Counted from the first letter of the stretch, positions 1 to 12,476 are shown. The stretch is DNA of 64,000 bases from Hyphomicrobiales bacterium (GCA_021775755.1 JAJFHE010000050.1:186001-250000); one strand, 5' to 3'. A program made the numbers and translations. Notes: generated from the sequence alone by a model not told the origin.

Positions 1-427
1 CGGGGTCAATTCCGCGAGGGGCGTCCGCCGGGTCGCGGTCGCGCCAGGTTCCCTCATAGGCGGCGGCACGGCCTTCTGCACGGGCACGTTCGCGCATTGC
101 GGTCAGCTCGTCCGGTGAGCAGTAGCAACGGTAGGCATGGCCCTTTGCAAGCAGTTCGCCGGCAACTTCGCCGTGGCGGTCAAGACGTGTGTGCTGATAG
201 ACGGGATCGCCGTCCCAGGTCAGGCCGAGCCATGACAGCCCGTCAAGAATCGCGGCGACCGCCTCTTGCGTCGAACGTTCGCGATCTGTGTCTTCTATCC
301 TCAGCAGCATGCGCCCGCCGTGGTGTTTCGCAAACAGCCAGTTGAAGAGCGCCGTGCGCGCTCCCCCGATGTGCAGGAAGCCGGTCGGCGAGGGCGCGAA
401 ACGGGTGATCACGGTGCTGTCGTTCAT
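1..427 (-). CDS. gltX: Glutamyl-tRNA synthetase, N-terminal part (runs off window start)
   Basis: Reverse-strand translation from 427: [52 protein letters not shown]...; class I aaRS HIGH-type motif; not in ORF track because it has no stop within the window. Confidence 0.93.
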   Translation of the reverse strand, partial: MNDSTVITRFAPSPTGFLHIGGARTALFNWLFAKHHGGRMLLRIEDTDRERSTQEAVAAILDGLSWLGLTWDGDPVYQHTRLDRHGEVAGELLAKGHAYRCYCSPDELTAMRERARAEGRAAAYEGTWRDRDPADAPRGIDP

Positions 428-536
428 GTTGGTCCTGGATCTTAACGTCATACATCGGGGCTGCGTTGCGCGTGTAGCACACCTCGCACTTGAGAGTAAG
501 GCTCGCGCGGGGCACGATGTCTTCCGGCAACGCGCC

Positions 537-2915
537 ATGATGGTCCGTTGCGCGCCGGGGTGCGTGGTGAGTGTGGATTCCGACAAGACCTGGAGTGGAG
601 CAACATCGCCGGACCGGCGGCGAAAATTCGCTGTTGGCGGGATACTGCAGGCGGAGAGACCGCAGTGGTTCTTGTGGATGCCGGTTCTAATTGCCACAGG
701 TGTGGCGGTGTATTTCAGTCTGGCGAAAGAGCCGGCGCTGGTGGTTGCGGGAGCCGTGCTGGCGGGAGCTACGGTTCTCGCCGTCGTAAGCGTGCAGTCC
801 AAGTGGAGCGCCGTTGGTCTCGGCGCCATATGCGTCGCCGCGGGATTCGCCCTTGCCACCTTGCGTACGCAGCATGTTGCCGCCCCGGTTATCGAAAAGC
901 GCGCAAACTACGTTTTGATATCGGGATGGGTGGAGACCGCGTCTCTCATCTCAGGTGCCCAGAAGATTGTGCTGCGCGTCCACGGGGTTGACGACTGGGG
1001 TGCGGACCGCCTGCCATACCGGGTCAGATTGTCCGTGTTCGGGGCAGACAATCCGATCAGGGCGGGCGATGCGGTCAGTATGCGGGCAAGGTTGCTGCCT
1101 TTGCCCGGGCCGGTGCGGCCTGGAGGCTTTGATTTCGCCCGGCGTAACTGGTTTCTGCGCATTGGCGGGACAGGACAGGCATTTGGTGCGCCAGAACCCG
1201 CCGAACTTGGCGAGCCTCCGCTGGGCATTGTCCTGAGGCGGCACATACAAAGCTGGCGTGTCGCCATAATGGAGCGGCTTGATAAGGCGATGAGCGGTGA
1301 AGCGGCAGGCTTTGCGATTGCCGTGACGACCGGCGAACGCGGCCGGTTGCCTGGCGCGGTAGTGGACAGTTTGCGGGCCTCGGGGCTTGCACATCTGCTT
1401 GCGATCTCCGGTCTGCACATGGCGCTGGTAGCGACGTCGCTGTTTGCCATGGTGCGGGCTTTTTTGGCACTCTTCCCGGCGCTCGCGCTGGCATATCCCA
1501 TCAAGAAATGGGCGGCGGTCGTCGCGCTCCTTGGAGCGTGTATTTATCTTGCGCTTTCGGGTGCCAGTATCTCGACGCAACGCGCGTTCATCATGCTGGC
1601 GATCATGTTCGGGGCGATCCTTCTCGACCGGCCGGCAATAAGCATCCGCAATGTAGCGATCGCCGCACTGATCATTCTCGCGATGCGTCCTGAAAGCGCT
1701 CTCGATGTCAGTTTCCAGATGTCATTTCTCACTGTGACCGTGCTCGTCTCGTTCTATGAGAACCAGCGTGACAGGTGGGCTGACATGACCGGCAGCGGTT
1801 ACGCCTCCACTCCGCGCCAGCGAGCCCTCAGGCGGGGCCTGCTTTACTGTGCGGGAGTAATAACAACGACGATGCTTGCAACGGTCGCGACCGCTCCCAT
1901 CGCGGCGTTCCAGTTTAACCAGATCGCGGTTTACGGCGTACTCGGCAATCTCGTTGCCGTACCGTTGATGTCGCTTGTCATTATGCCGCTTGCCCTGGCC
2001 TCGCTGCTCCTTATGCCCTTTGGCGCTGAGGGGATGGTCACATGGGCGCTGGATGGCTCGATCGGCTGGCTGCAGGACTGGGCGGCTTTGGTGTCGCAAT
2101 TGCCCGGCGCGCGCGGGTATGTCGGATCCGTGAGCGAATGGGCATCGCTGACGGTAGTCGCGGGGCTGTTGTGGCTGTGCCTGTGGCGCACCCGCTGGCG
2201 TGTGCTTGGGTTTGCATTGCTGATCTGCGGGTTGGGACTGACGGCGCTTCGCGACCGGCCGGATGTTCTGATCGACCGGTTGGCAAAAGTTGTGGCGGTG
2301 CGCGGGCCGGAGGGAACACTGGCGCTTACAAGCACGCGCGCCGGGCGGTATGTATCTGAGCGTTGGCTACTGGCGGATGGGGACGGTGCGTCTTTGCGAG
2401 ATGCCGCGGCACGCGACCATATGAAATGCGATGGCGCTGCGTGCAGCGCCGTGATGGCAGGCGGTGGACGGGTTGCGGTTGTTTTCGATGCAGAAGCCCT
2501 GTGGGATGAATGCAGAATTGCAGATATTGTGGTGTCAAGGATCCCCGTTGGCTCGGGTTGCAGAAGACCGCGGGCCGTGATCGACTGGTGGGATGTTTAC
2601 TCAAGCGGCGCCCATGCGGTCTATTCAGTTGAAGACCGGTTGACCATACGCCGGGCGGACGAGGAGCGCGGTGACCGCCCATGGGTGTTGCGCCGGGCAG
2701 GCCCCGTGGAGCGGGACGCCGACAGGACGGCAGGAGTGGCGATGGCGGATGATGAGGAGGACGGCGCGCCGTGCGATGCAGATGACGAGCCTGTGGTCGA
2801 CGACCTCCCGGTCAGACGGGACGACACGGGCCCTGACCGGCTCGCCAACGCGCTTGAACGCATCGCCTACCGTTTGCAGGAAATGGGCAACTGGTTGATC
2901 GGCTTTCTGCGGTAG
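537..2915 (+). CDS. comEC: ComEC/Rec2 family competence protein (start uncertain; ORF open from 288)
   Basis: Motifs [21 protein letters not shown] and [27 protein letters not shown] typical of ComEC; multi-TM. Confidence 0.85.
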   Translation: MMVRCAPGCVVSVDSDKTWSGATSPDRRRKFAVGGILQAERPQWFLWMPVLIATGVAVYFSLAKEPALVVAGAVLAGATVLAVVSVQSKWSAVGLGAICVAAGFALATLRTQHVAAPVIEKRANYVLISGWVETASLISGAQKIVLRVHGVDDWGADRLPYRVRLSVFGADNPIRAGDAVSMRARLLPLPGPVRPGGFDFARRNWFLRIGGTGQAFGAPEPAELGEPPLGIVLRRHIQSWRVAIMERLDKAMSGEAAGFAIAVTTGERGRLPGAVVDSLRASGLAHLLAISGLHMALVATSLFAMVRAFLALFPALALAYPIKKWAAVVALLGACIYLALSGASISTQRAFIMLAIMFGAILLDRPAISIRNVAIAALIILAMRPESALDVSFQMSFLTVTVLVSFYENQRDRWADMTGSGYASTPRQRALRRGLLYCAGVITTTMLATVATAPIAAFQFNQIAVYGVLGNLVAVPLMSLVIMPLALASLLLMPFGAEGMVTWALDGSIGWLQDWAALVSQLPGARGYVGSVSEWASLTVVAGLLWLCLWRTRWRVLGFALLICGLGLTALRDRPDVLIDRLAKVVAVRGPEGTLALTSTRAGRYVSERWLLADGDGASLRDAAARDHMKCDGAACSAVMAGGGRVAVVFDAEALWDECRIADIVVSRIPVGSGCRRPRAVIDWWDVYSSGAHAVYSVEDRLTIRRADEERGDRPWVLRRAGPVERDADRTAGVAMADDEEDGAPCDADDEPVVDDLPVRRDDTGPDRLANALERIAYRLQEMGNWLIGFLR

Positions 2916-2917
2916 TT

Positions 2918-3622
2918 TCAGTATTTGCGCAAGAGACCTACGAGGCGGCCCTGAACGCGGATCCGGTCGGGACCGAATATGCGCGTTTCATACGCCGGAT
3001 TTGCCGCTTCAAGCGCAATCGAATCGCCTTTACGACGCAACCGCTTCAATGTTGCTTCCTCATCGTCGACGAGCGCCACGACAATTTCGCCGTTGGCGGC
3101 GTTGTCTTTCTGCTGAATGATAACGGTATCGCCATCCAGGATGCCGGCCTCGATCATCGAATCGCCTTTGACGTCGAGGGCGAAATGTTCACCGGAACCA
3201 AGCATTTCAGGCGGAACCGTGATGTTGTGCGAATGGTCCTGAATGGCCGAGATCGGGACACCGGCGGCAATCCGGCCCATGACCGGCACGGTGGCCTGAG
3301 GTGTTTCGGTGCCATCGGGTTCGCGTTCCTTGCGAATGCGCCCGAGACTTCCCTCAATAACGCTCGGATTGAAGCCGCGTGTCGATGACGCAAGGCCCGG
3401 AGCCACGGATTCCGGCAGTTTAAGAACTTCCAGAGCGCGTGCGCGATGCGGCAGGCGGCGGATAAAACCGCGCTCTTCAAGCGCCGTTATCAGCCGATGA
3501 ATGCCCGACTTCGAGCGCAGATCCAAAGCTTCCTTCATTTCCTCAAAGGACGGCGGAACGCCCGCTTCCTTGAGCCGTTCGTGAATGAACATCAAAAGGT
3601 CGTGTTGTTTTCGCGTAAGCAT
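2918..3622 (-). CDS. lexA: SOS repressor LexA
   Basis: [54 protein letters not shown]... plus S24 domain [17 protein letters not shown]; start set to MLTRKQ. Confidence 0.96.
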   Translation of the reverse strand: MLTRKQHDLLMFIHERLKEAGVPPSFEEMKEALDLRSKSGIHRLITALEERGFIRRLPHRARALEVLKLPESVAPGLASSTRGFNPSVIEGSLGRIRKEREPDGTETPQATVPVMGRIAAGVPISAIQDHSHNITVPPEMLGSGEHFALDVKGDSMIEAGILDGDTVIIQQKDNAANGEIVVALVDDEEATLKRLRRKGDSIALEAANPAYETRIFGPDRIRVQGRLVGLLRKY

Positions 3623-3698
3623 CGCGTCCACTCCGGTGTCATGGCCGCGAATTGCCGCTGACCACGATATGTAGAACAAACTAGAAACATTTATACAT

Positions 3699-3713
3699 GT
3701 TCTAGTTATGTTC
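3699..3713. promoter_or_regulatory. LexA (SOS) box GTTC-N7-GTTC upstream of lexA
   Basis: GTTCTAGTTATGTTC matches the alphaproteobacterial LexA consensus; an imperfect GAAC-N7-AAAC copy lies at 3674-3688. Confidence 0.85.
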
Positions 3714-3744
3714 ATCAACCCTTAAAGCGGAGTAAACGCCGCGA

Positions 3745-4953
3745 TCAGAAATCGATCACTTCCACCTCAACCGTTTCGCCGGCGTTTCTGGCCGGATCGT
3801 GGGGCGGGCGGATGATGAAACAGTCGGAGAGCGAGAGCGTCCTCAGCATGGAGCTGTCCTGGCGGGAGAAGGCCGTAACCTTTGGCGTTTCGCCGGGCGT
3901 GTGTTCGAGTCTTGCGCGGAGATAATCCTGACGCTCGTCGTTTTCGGCAAGGTTGTCGGCCAAGATCGCGTTGCGGGTTCTCACGGTCTGTTCCCTGCCG
4001 AGCAGGGCGCGCAGCAGCGGGCGCAGAAAAACATGGGCGCAGACCACCGCCGACACGGGATTGCCGGGCAGACCAAGCACGCGCATGCCACCGATGTGAC
4101 CGAACATCAAAGGCTTACCTGGCCGCATGGCGATTTTCCAGAAGTCGGGCGTCATTCCGGCATCAACCAAGGCGCGGTGCACGAGATCATGATCGCCGAC
4201 GGAAGCGCCGCCTAACGTCACCAGAACGTCGACATCGAGGTCTTGCGCCTTTTGAATGGCGTCGGCGAGGTCCGCCATCGTGTCGCGGGCGATGCCGAGA
4301 TCGATGGGCCGGGCACCGGAGCGTTTGATAAGGGCGGCAAGACCGTAATTGTTGGAAGCCACGATCTGGTCGGGGCCGGGTTCGCTGCCCGGTTCCACCA
4401 GCTCATCGCCGGTTGGCAACAGGGCGATACGTGGCCTGGTGCGGACCGGCAGACTGGCATGGTTCATGGCCGCGGCGAGCGCGATTTCGCGTGTTCCAAG
4501 AACCGTGGGACGGGAAAGCAGGATTTCTCCTTCCGCAAAATCAAGGCCCTTGGGACGGATGAAGCGGTCGGCCGGGGCGGCGAAGTTGATCTTTACGGTG
4601 TCGCCATCACGATCGGTGTTTTCCTGGATAACGATGGCATTGGCGCCCTCCGGCACAGGCGCACCGGTAAAAATTCGCACTGATTCGCCGGAACCAACTG
4701 TGCCTGCATAAGCTTTGCCCGCAGACGACTCCCCGATCACCTGCAGGTCGACGGGCACGGTTGCCACGTCTTCGGCGCGTACGGCGTAGCCGTCCATGGC
4801 AGAGGAGTTGAAGGGCGGCTGGTTGAGTTTTGCGGCAATGTCGCCAGCGAGTGTGCGCCCATCAGCGTCCAGCAACTCCACGTCTTCTGGAGGCGTCGGC
4901 ACTACGCCATCAAGGATGCGGGACTTTGCGTCTTCGACAGGAAGCAGCGTCAT
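3745..4953 (-). CDS. moeA: Molybdopterin molybdotransferase
   Basis: FNSSAMDGYAVRAEDV, TGDELVEPG, GGASVGDHD and GLPGNPVSA motifs. Confidence 0.94.
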   Translation of the reverse strand: MTLLPVEDAKSRILDGVVPTPPEDVELLDADGRTLAGDIAAKLNQPPFNSSAMDGYAVRAEDVATVPVDLQVIGESSAGKAYAGTVGSGESVRIFTGAPVPEGANAIVIQENTDRDGDTVKINFAAPADRFIRPKGLDFAEGEILLSRPTVLGTREIALAAAMNHASLPVRTRPRIALLPTGDELVEPGSEPGPDQIVASNNYGLAALIKRSGARPIDLGIARDTMADLADAIQKAQDLDVDVLVTLGGASVGDHDLVHRALVDAGMTPDFWKIAMRPGKPLMFGHIGGMRVLGLPGNPVSAVVCAHVFLRPLLRALLGREQTVRTRNAILADNLAENDERQDYLRARLEHTPGETPKVTAFSRQDSSMLRTLSLSDCFIIRPPHDPARNAGETVEVEVIDF

Positions 4954-4954
4954 G

Positions 4955-5437
4955 TCAGTCAGCCGTGAAACGGCCGGATTTGCCGCCTGATTTTTCCAGC
5001 AACCGGATATCCGAAATCGTAATGGCGCGGTCGACCGCCTTGACCATGTCGTAAATCGTCAGGCAGGCGAGCGAAACAGCGGTCAAAGCCTCCATCTCAA
5101 CGCCGGTCTGGCCGGTTACCTTGACGGTCGCGCGGACATCGATCGTGTTGGTTGCGGGGTCGGGTTCGAGATCGAGCGTCACCTTGGAGAGGGCAAGCGG
5201 GTGGCACAGCGGAATGAGTTCGTGGGTTCGCTTTGCCGCCATGATGCCGGCGATGCGGGCAACGCCCAGCACATCGCCTTTCTTGGCGCCGCCGGAGAGG
5301 ATCAGATCGAGCGTTTCGGCCAACATCGTCACCCGACCGGCGGCGATCGCGATGCGTTCGGTTACATCCTTTTCGGAGACATCGATCATTACGGCGTTGC
5401 CCTGCTCGTCGATGTGCGTGAGTTTGTTATCGGTCAT
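4955..5437 (-). CDS. moaC: Cyclic pyranopterin monophosphate synthase
   Basis: [27 protein letters not shown]...[18 protein letters not shown]...[23 protein letters not shown]. Confidence 0.96.
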   Translation of the reverse strand: MTDNKLTHIDEQGNAVMIDVSEKDVTERIAIAAGRVTMLAETLDLILSGGAKKGDVLGVARIAGIMAAKRTHELIPLCHPLALSKVTLDLEPDPATNTIDVRATVKVTGQTGVEMEALTAVSLACLTIYDMVKAVDRAITISDIRLLEKSGGKSGRFTAD

Positions 5438-5448
5438 GCGGGTGCATC

Positions 5449-6267
5449 TTATCCAGCGATTGCGGTGCCGGGGCCGGCAGGCGCGAACAACGATCTTGTT
5501 GCCGCTTCGACGTCGTCCTGGCGCATCAGGCTTTCGCCGATGAGAAATGTGCGCACATCGACATCGGCGAGCCGGCGGAGATCGTTCGGGGTGAAGAGGC
5601 CGCTCTCACCGACCACGAGATAATCATCGGGAATGCGCGGCGCGAGCCGTTCGGTCGTTTCAAGGGCCGTTTCAAAGGTTTGCAAGTCGCGGTTGTTGAT
5701 GCCGATGAAACGGCTTTGCAGCGCAAGGGCGCGGTCAAGCTCTTCTTCGTCGTGGACTTCGATAAGGGCATCCATGCCGAATTCGAAGGCCGCCTGCTCG
5801 AGGTCGGATGCCTGCGCATCGGTTACCATGGCCATGATGACGAGAATACAATCCGCATTCCAGGCCCGGGCTTCGGCAACCTGATAGGGATCGAGCAGGA
5901 AATCCTTGCGCAGCGCCGGCAGACGCGTTGCTGCACGCGCATCGGTGAGATGGGAGGGCTTCCCCTGAAAAGAGGGGCCATCGGTCAGAACCGAGAGGCA
6001 CGCAGCACCGCCGGCTTCATAGGCGCGCGCCAAAGCGGGCGGATCGAAATCGGCGCGGATCAACCCTTTTGACGGACTGGCGCGCTTGATTTCCGCGATG
6101 AGGCCGAAGCCGCCCGCGTCGCTGCGTGCACGAAGGGCCGCCATAAAGCCCCGTGGAGTATCCGCGGCACGCGCCCGTTCCGCCATTTCGCCATCCGGGC
6201 ACCGCGCACGGGCCCGCGCAAGCTCCTCGCGCTTGTAGTCGGCAATTTCGTCGAGGATGGCGGCCAT
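5449..6267 (-). CDS. trpC: Indole-3-glycerol phosphate synthase
   Basis: [61 protein letters not shown] motifs. Confidence 0.96.
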   Translation of the reverse strand: MAAILDEIADYKREELARARARCPDGEMAERARAADTPRGFMAALRARSDAGGFGLIAEIKRASPSKGLIRADFDPPALARAYEAGGAACLSVLTDGPSFQGKPSHLTDARAATRLPALRKDFLLDPYQVAEARAWNADCILVIMAMVTDAQASDLEQAAFEFGMDALIEVHDEEELDRALALQSRFIGINNRDLQTFETALETTERLAPRIPDDYLVVGESGLFTPNDLRRLADVDVRTFLIGESLMRQDDVEAATRSLFAPAGPGTAIAG

Positions 6268-6275
6268 GTGCGTCC

Positions 6276-7292
6276 TCAGCCGGCGTTGGAGGTTGCGACG
6301 AGGCGGTCGAGTGCACTTGCCGCAGCGCCGCTGTCGATGGCTTCTGCTGCCTGGGCGGCACCTTCTTTCAGATCTGCGGACTTGTCGGCAACCACGAGTG
6401 CCGCCGCCGTGGTGAAGATGACGATGTCCCTGAAGGCCGATTTAGTACCCGACAGGACGTCCCGGATTGCGGCAGCATTGACTTCGGCGTCGCCACCCTT
6501 CAAGTCGTCCAGCGCACATGTCGCAAGGCCCGCGTCGGCCGGATTGAGCTCAAAGGTCGAGACCTTGCCGTTGTTCATCTCCGCGACAAGCGAAGGCCCC
6601 GTCGTGGTCAACTCGTCAAGTCCGTCCTCGCCATGCACTACCCATACCCGTTCCGCGCCGAGATTGGCGAACACATGGGCGAGAGGCTCAACCCAGTCGC
6701 GCGAGAACACGCCAACGACCTGGCGTTTGGTGCCGGCGGGATTTGATATCGGCCCCAGCAGGTTGAATACGGTTCGGGTGCCGAGTTCAACGCGTGTCGG
6801 TCCGACATGGCGCATTGCGGCATGGTGTGCGGGCGCAAACATGAAGCCGACCCCGGCGTCGTCGATGCATCGTGATATAGCCTCCGGCGGGATCTCGATA
6901 TTGACGCCAAGCGCCATTAGGACATCGGCGGCGCCCGATTTCGACGACAAGGCGCGATTGCCGTGTTTTGCGACCTTGAGGCCAGCCCCTGCGGCCACGA
7001 GCGCGGCACAGGTCGATACGTTGTAAGTGCCGACAGCATCGCCGCCGGTGCCGACGATATCGATGGCATCGTCGGGTGCACTGACGCGGGTCATCTTGGA
7101 GCGCATGGTGCGCACGGCGCCGGTGATCTCGTCGACGGTTTCGCCGCGCACGCGCAGCGCCATCAAGAAGCCGCCAATCTGGCTCGGCGTCGCTTCACCG
7201 GACATGACAATGTCGAACGCGGCCTGAGCATCGTCGGCGCTGAGCGACTGGGCGTTGGCGACTTTGGCGATGTAGTCTTTGAATTCAGCCAT
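6276..7292 (-). CDS. trpD: Anthranilate phosphoribosyltransferase
   Basis: [48 protein letters not shown]; start set to MAEFKDY. Confidence 0.96.
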   Translation of the reverse strand: MAEFKDYIAKVANAQSLSADDAQAAFDIVMSGEATPSQIGGFLMALRVRGETVDEITGAVRTMRSKMTRVSAPDDAIDIVGTGGDAVGTYNVSTCAALVAAGAGLKVAKHGNRALSSKSGAADVLMALGVNIEIPPEAISRCIDDAGVGFMFAPAHHAAMRHVGPTRVELGTRTVFNLLGPISNPAGTKRQVVGVFSRDWVEPLAHVFANLGAERVWVVHGEDGLDELTTTGPSLVAEMNNGKVSTFELNPADAGLATCALDDLKGGDAEVNAAAIRDVLSGTKSAFRDIVIFTTAAALVVADKSADLKEGAAQAAEAIDSGAAASALDRLVATSNAG

Positions 7293-7357
7293 TTTCTTTG
7301 CCGTTCTTGGTGGCGTTGTAAGCAAACCCGCAAATTCCGCTGCGCTATTCCGCCCGA

Positions 7358-7933
7358 TTAGCCAATGCCCGCTATATCCAGGAAGTTCCGCAATAGCTTA
7401 TGTCCGTGCTGGGACGCAATACTTTCAGGGTGGAACTGTACGCCGTGTACGGGGAGCTGGCGGTGCGTAATGCCCATGATCGTCCCGTCCGCGGTGCGTG
7501 CCGTGACCTCCAGGCAATCGGGAACGCTTGCCGGTTCGACGACCAGCGAGTGGTAACGTGTCGCCTCGAATTCATTCTCAATTCCGGCAAACACGCCGGT
7601 TGCCATGTGCCGAATGGTCGACAGCTTGCCGTGCATCAGCGTTTTGGCACGGACAATTCGGGCTCCGTAGGCCTGAGCGATAGACTGGTGGCCGAGGCAT
7701 ACGCCGAGCAACGGCACGTTTCCGCCGGCCCGTTCGACGAGTTCAAGGCAGATGCCCGCTTCATTCGGCGTGCACGGGCCCGGTGAGAGGACGATGGCGT
7801 CGGGCGCTTCAGCCAGAACGGCCTCGGCGGATCTTTCATCGTTGCGGTAGACGTTGGTCTTTGCGCCAAGCTCGCCCAGATAGTGCACGAGGTTGTAGGT
7901 AAAGCTGTCGTAGTTATCGATGAGCGTGATCAT
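7358..7933 (-). CDS. trpG: Anthranilate synthase glutamine amidotransferase subunit
   Basis: [24 protein letters not shown]...[12 protein letters not shown]...[16 protein letters not shown]...QFHPESIAS. Confidence 0.95.
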   Translation of the reverse strand: MITLIDNYDSFTYNLVHYLGELGAKTNVYRNDERSAEAVLAEAPDAIVLSPGPCTPNEAGICLELVERAGGNVPLLGVCLGHQSIAQAYGARIVRAKTLMHGKLSTIRHMATGVFAGIENEFEATRYHSLVVEPASVPDCLEVTARTADGTIMGITHRQLPVHGVQFHPESIASQHGHKLLRNFLDIAGIG

Positions 7934-7946
7934 GCTGCGTCTCCCG

Positions 7947-9461
7947 CTACTGGCCGCGGCCGGGAGCGCCGGCAAAGCGCACGGCGTCTTCAGCGGCGCG
8001 GAACAGCGCCTTTGCCTTGTTGACGCATTCGACGTGCTCGCTCTGCGGGTCGGAGTCAGCGACGATGCCGGCGCCCGCCTGCACGTACATGACCCCGTCC
8101 TTCACGATCGCCGTGCGCAACACAATGCAGGTGTCCATTTCGCCGCTGGCGGAGAAGTAGCCTACACAGCCGGCGTAGATGCCGCGCTTTTCCTTTTCCA
8201 GCTCATCGATGATTTCCATGGCCCGCACTTTTGGGGCGCCAGATACCGTGCCTGCGGGAAATCCCGCACAGAGCGCGGTAATCGCATCGTGGCTGTCGTC
8301 GAGTTCGCCCTCGACGTTGGATACGATGTGCATGACGTGGCTGTAGTATTCCAGAATGAACTGATCGGTCACGGTGACCGAGCCAATGCGCGATACGCGG
8401 CCGGCGTCGTTGCGGCCGAGATCTAGAAGCATGAGGTGTTCGGCCCGTTCCTTCGGGTCGGCGAGGAGTTCATCGGCAAGTTCGCGGTCTCGGGCGGGCG
8501 TGTCGCCGCGCGGCCGCGTGCCGGCTATCGGGCGGACGGTTACTTTGCCGTCGCGCACGCGAACCAGAATTTCCGGACTGGATCCGATGACGGAAAACGT
8601 GCCGAAATTCAGGAAATACAAAAACGGCGACGGGTTGGTGCGGCGCAGTGATCGGTAGAGCGAGAAAGGCGGCAGCGGGAAGGGAGCGGAAAACCGCTGG
8701 CTGAGAACCGTCTGAAAGACATCGCCCGCCGCGACGTATTCCTTGGCCCGGCCGACCATGGCCATATATTCGTCCGGCGTCGTGTTGGAACAGGGCGTAT
8801 CTACGTCGACGGCATCGTCCTGCGGGTTTTGGATGAGAGGCTGTTCAAGCGCATCCATGATGCCGGTCAGCCGGTCGACAGCACGTGCATGGGCGATCGG
8901 CGCTTTTACGTCATCGGTCGGGAACACGGGCGTGGCGATCGTCACTTCGTCCTTCACGGAATCAAAGATTGCCATCACCGTCGGGCGGATCATCATCGCA
9001 TCGGGCAGACCCAGAACATCCGGGTTCTCCGATGGCAGGCGCTCCATCTGCCGGACCATGTCGTATCCCATATATCCGAACACGCCTGAGGCCATGGGCG
9101 GGGCATCTTCGGGAAGCTCGATGCGCGATTCTTCAAGCAGTGAGCGCAGCGCCTCAAGCGGAGGCTCGCCACAAGCGCGAAAGCCAGATTCGGTGTCGGC
9201 GATTGCGGTACGGTTGATCTCGGCGTGCTCGCCGTTGCTGCGCCAGATCAGATCGGGGCGCATGCCGATGATCGAATAGCGCCCACGCACCGCACCGCCC
9301 TCGACGGATTCCAGGAGAAAGCTGTACTTCTCGTCGCGCGCCAGCTTGAGCATCGCCGACACCGGCGTTTCAAGATCGGCGACGAGGCGTGTCCACACGA
9401 CCTGCGCGCGGCCGGCTTCGTAGTCGTGCGTAAACTTGTCGATGTCCGGCGATATAATCAT
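7947..9461 (-). CDS. trpE: Anthranilate synthase component I
   Basis: VTVRPIAGTRPRGDTPARD..., LMLLDLGRNDAGRVS, FPAGTVSGAPKVRAMEIIDELE. Confidence 0.95.
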   Translation of the reverse strand: MIISPDIDKFTHDYEAGRAQVVWTRLVADLETPVSAMLKLARDEKYSFLLESVEGGAVRGRYSIIGMRPDLIWRSNGEHAEINRTAIADTESGFRACGEPPLEALRSLLEESRIELPEDAPPMASGVFGYMGYDMVRQMERLPSENPDVLGLPDAMMIRPTVMAIFDSVKDEVTIATPVFPTDDVKAPIAHARAVDRLTGIMDALEQPLIQNPQDDAVDVDTPCSNTTPDEYMAMVGRAKEYVAAGDVFQTVLSQRFSAPFPLPPFSLYRSLRRTNPSPFLYFLNFGTFSVIGSSPEILVRVRDGKVTVRPIAGTRPRGDTPARDRELADELLADPKERAEHLMLLDLGRNDAGRVSRIGSVTVTDQFILEYYSHVMHIVSNVEGELDDSHDAITALCAGFPAGTVSGAPKVRAMEIIDELEKEKRGIYAGCVGYFSASGEMDTCIVLRTAIVKDGVMYVQAGAGIVADSDPQSEHVECVNKAKALFRAAEDAVRFAGAPGRGQ

Positions 9462-9528
9462 GTTCTAGTGGGCGGACGGCAGGATCTTGCGGCAAGCCGT
9501 TGATCAGGCGCCGCTTTTTCCTTTGCTG

Positions 9529-11421
9529 TCAGGATGCGTCGCCGTGCAGAAGACGCCAGAGCTGATCGTTGATGTCTACGCCGACTTCCGATTGCAGTCC
9601 GGTGATGTACTGCTGGAAGAGATCATCGCTCAATCCGTTTCGCAGTTCATTGCGCAGGTTGGCCGTTTCGGCACTTGAGGGGTCGAAGCTTGGGGCATCG
9701 ACTTGCGTGACCTGCATGATGGTGAAGCTCTCGCCATCGGGAGAGGGCGCCAGGGCGTAGCCGTTCAATGGCGCACGGAACAAATTCGACACCGCGCTCG
9801 CGCTGAGGCCCTCGGGTGTATCGCGGCGGCTCAGCGCATCAGTTGTCTTTACCGTCTGTCCAAGTTCTGTTGCAGCGCTTGCAAAGGGTTTGCCACCACG
9901 CAGTTCATCAACGATCTGCTTGGCGCGGTCGAGCAGGATGGCGCGGGAGTTACGCTGTTTCCAGAGATCGACGATTTCTTCGCGCACATCTTCGAACTGC
10001 CTGATCGCGGGCGGTGCGATTTCAATGACGTCGACCCAGGCAAATCCCTCGACCTGCGTATCGATCGGGTCGTTCTCAATGCCGATATCGCTTTCGAACG
10101 CTACGCGCAGAACGGCGTTCGCCGCCGGGATCGTTGTGATCTGCTCGCCGCGCGGGTCTTTGCCGCTGCGGTCGGTCGCGTCGACGGATATCACCGGCAG
10201 ATCGAATTTCTCGCCGATCTCCTGCAACATCGCCCCTTCGGCACGGGCGTCCTCAATCGCGTCATGCAGGTTGAGTATTTCTTCCTGGGCCCTTTCCAGA
10301 CCAAGCCGCGTTTCGAGATCCTCCCGGACATCTTCGAACGATAGGCGCGTTTCCGGCGTAATCGATACTGCGCGCAACAGAACAACGGAAAGCTTGCCTT
10401 CGACGGGCTCGCTCACCACGCCTTCGGCCAGAGCGAACACGGCTTCGGCAATGATCTCGTCAGGCAACTCACCGATCCGCAATTGGCCGAGATTGTAGTC
10501 GATGGGTTTCAGGCCGCGTTCTTCCGCGATGACCTGGAACTCCTCGCCGGCGGATATGCGTTCCCGCGCGGCACGGGCATCTTCGACACTGTCGAAGGAG
10601 ATTTGCTGGATGTCGCGCGTTTCAGGCGTTGTGAAGTCGGCAATGCGCTGGTCATAGGCCTGCTGCACTTCCTCCTCCGATACGGCAATCGTTTCCGCAA
10701 TGTCCTGGGGTTCGAGGCGCAGAACAATCAGCGTCCGGAATTCCGGTGCGGTAAAGGAACGCTTGTTTTCGTCGTAGTAGGTTTGCTGTTCCTCCGGCGT
10801 CGGGTCCGTCACGTCGCCGACCGCCGAGGCGGGGACCGTGAAATGTTGCACCACACGGGTTTCGGTGCTTTGGCGGGCCATCGCTTCGAGCAGGGTCCGC
10901 GGCACGTAAAGGCCGCCGTCGACGAGACCTGCAAGCTCGCTGCGCAGAACATTTTCCCGCTGTAATACGACGAACATTTGTTCGTTCAACCCATTGGCGG
11001 CCAGCATCTGATTGAAGGCGCCGCGATCGAACTGGCCTTGCGAGTTCTGGAACATCGGCGCCGTTGCGATCGTCTGCGCGATGGTATCGTCCGAAACCGC
11101 AAGGTTCAGATCATCGATTTCATTATCGAGCGCGGCGTCACGTATGAGTTCGCCAAGGACAACGCGGTGGATGCCGATGTCGCGTGCCTGCTCAATGGTA
11201 AGATTCTGACCGAACTGCTGCGACAGCGCGCGGACGCGTCGCTGGAATGCAAACTCGTACTCAACCTGTGAGATTTCATGATCGCCGACAACCGCCAGCG
11301 CGTCGCGCTGATAGCCGGTAAAGATGTCGGCGATACCCCAGACGGCAAAGCTCAGCGCCAGCAATCCGATAAAGATCTTGGCAACCCAGCCACCGACATT
11401 GTCACGCAGTACAGAGAGCAT
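9529..11421 (-). CDS. PpiD/SurA-type peptidylprolyl isomerase (membrane-anchored)
   Basis: MLSVLRDNVGGWVAKIFIGLLALSFAVWGIADIFTGYQRDALAVVGDHEIS N-terminal anchor; SurA_N-type region; adjacent to tpiA. Confidence 0.85.
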   Translation of the reverse strand: MLSVLRDNVGGWVAKIFIGLLALSFAVWGIADIFTGYQRDALAVVGDHEISQVEYEFAFQRRVRALSQQFGQNLTIEQARDIGIHRVVLGELIRDAALDNEIDDLNLAVSDDTIAQTIATAPMFQNSQGQFDRGAFNQMLAANGLNEQMFVVLQRENVLRSELAGLVDGGLYVPRTLLEAMARQSTETRVVQHFTVPASAVGDVTDPTPEEQQTYYDENKRSFTAPEFRTLIVLRLEPQDIAETIAVSEEEVQQAYDQRIADFTTPETRDIQQISFDSVEDARAARERISAGEEFQVIAEERGLKPIDYNLGQLRIGELPDEIIAEAVFALAEGVVSEPVEGKLSVVLLRAVSITPETRLSFEDVREDLETRLGLERAQEEILNLHDAIEDARAEGAMLQEIGEKFDLPVISVDATDRSGKDPRGEQITTIPAANAVLRVAFESDIGIENDPIDTQVEGFAWVDVIEIAPPAIRQFEDVREEIVDLWKQRNSRAILLDRAKQIVDELRGGKPFASAATELGQTVKTTDALSRRDTPEGLSASAVSNLFRAPLNGYALAPSPDGESFTIMQVTQVDAPSFDPSSAETANLRNELRNGLSDDLFQQYITGLQSEVGVDINDQLWRLLHGDAS

Positions 11422-11705
11422 TGAACCAGTTTCCGAATAGTCGCCCAATCTAGCAGATCGGCAGCCCTGTTGAGCAGGTTATTCACGCCTAGGGTTAAGC
11501 CGGCGCGCGCGCATATTATGCAGGCGCTTCAGCACGGACAAGTGACCGCGTCACTCATGTGCCGTTTTGCACGCCTCACGTCAATGTAAACCATGCCGCA
11601 GGGGGTGAGCCTGCGCCATCATGCCTGCTGGCAACGCGCATTAATTCTGCTATTCAGCGCTCGGGCAAAGATGCGATTTGGCACTTTATTGGGGACGTAA
11701 CGGCA

Positions 11706-12476
11706 ATGGCACGACGCGCGCGGCGCCCGCTTGTAGCGGGCAACTGGAAGATGAACGGAACGAGGTCGAGTGCGCGTGAGGTCAAGGCGCTTGGGCGGCT
11801 CGTTGCAAAATCGCAGACGAAGCCTTCGTGCGAGATCATGATCTGTCCGCCGGCGACCCTCGTGCATCACATTCGCGATGCGGCACGGGGCACGCCCGTG
11901 CGCGTTGGCGGTCAGGACTGTCACTTCGCACAAGGCGGCGCGCATACGGGCGACATTTCAGCCGACATGCTGAAAGACGCCGGCGCCCGCGCGGTGATCG
12001 TCGGGCACTCCGAGCGGCGTAGCGATCATGACGAATCCGATGCGGTCGTGTGCGCCAAGGCGGAAGCGGTGCATGCATGCGGCTTGACGGCCATCGTTTG
12101 CGTCGGAGAGACGGAGACACAGCGCGACGACGGTGCCACGCTGCGGATCGTCGGTGCTCAGTTAAAGGGATCGCTCCCCGCGAGCGCGACGGCGAAGAAC
12201 ACGGTCATTGCCTATGAACCGGTCTGGGCTATCGGCACAGGCAGAACACCCACCAACGAAGATGTTGCCAAGGTGCATCAGCACCTGCGCCGCCGGCTGG
12301 TTGCACTGCTTGGTGAGGCGGAAGGCGAGGGGACCCGTGTGCTTTATGGCGGGTCCGTCAAGCCCGGCAACGCGGTGGAACTGATGGGCATCGATAATGT
12401 GGACGGCGCTCTGGTCGGCGGCGCCAGCCTCACGGCAAAAGACTTTTTCGGCATCATAGCAGCCTATATCCGATGA
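11706..12476 (+). CDS. tpiA: Triose-phosphate isomerase
   Basis: [16 protein letters not shown]...[14 protein letters not shown]...[16 protein letters not shown]...[11 protein letters not shown]; start set to MARRARRP. Confidence 0.96.
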   Translation: MARRARRPLVAGNWKMNGTRSSAREVKALGRLVAKSQTKPSCEIMICPPATLVHHIRDAARGTPVRVGGQDCHFAQGGAHTGDISADMLKDAGARAVIVGHSERRSDHDESDAVVCAKAEAVHACGLTAIVCVGETETQRDDGATLRIVGAQLKGSLPASATAKNTVIAYEPVWAIGTGRTPTNEDVAKVHQHLRRRLVALLGEAEGEGTRVLYGGSVKPGNAVELMGIDNVDGALVGGASLTAKDFFGIIAAYIR

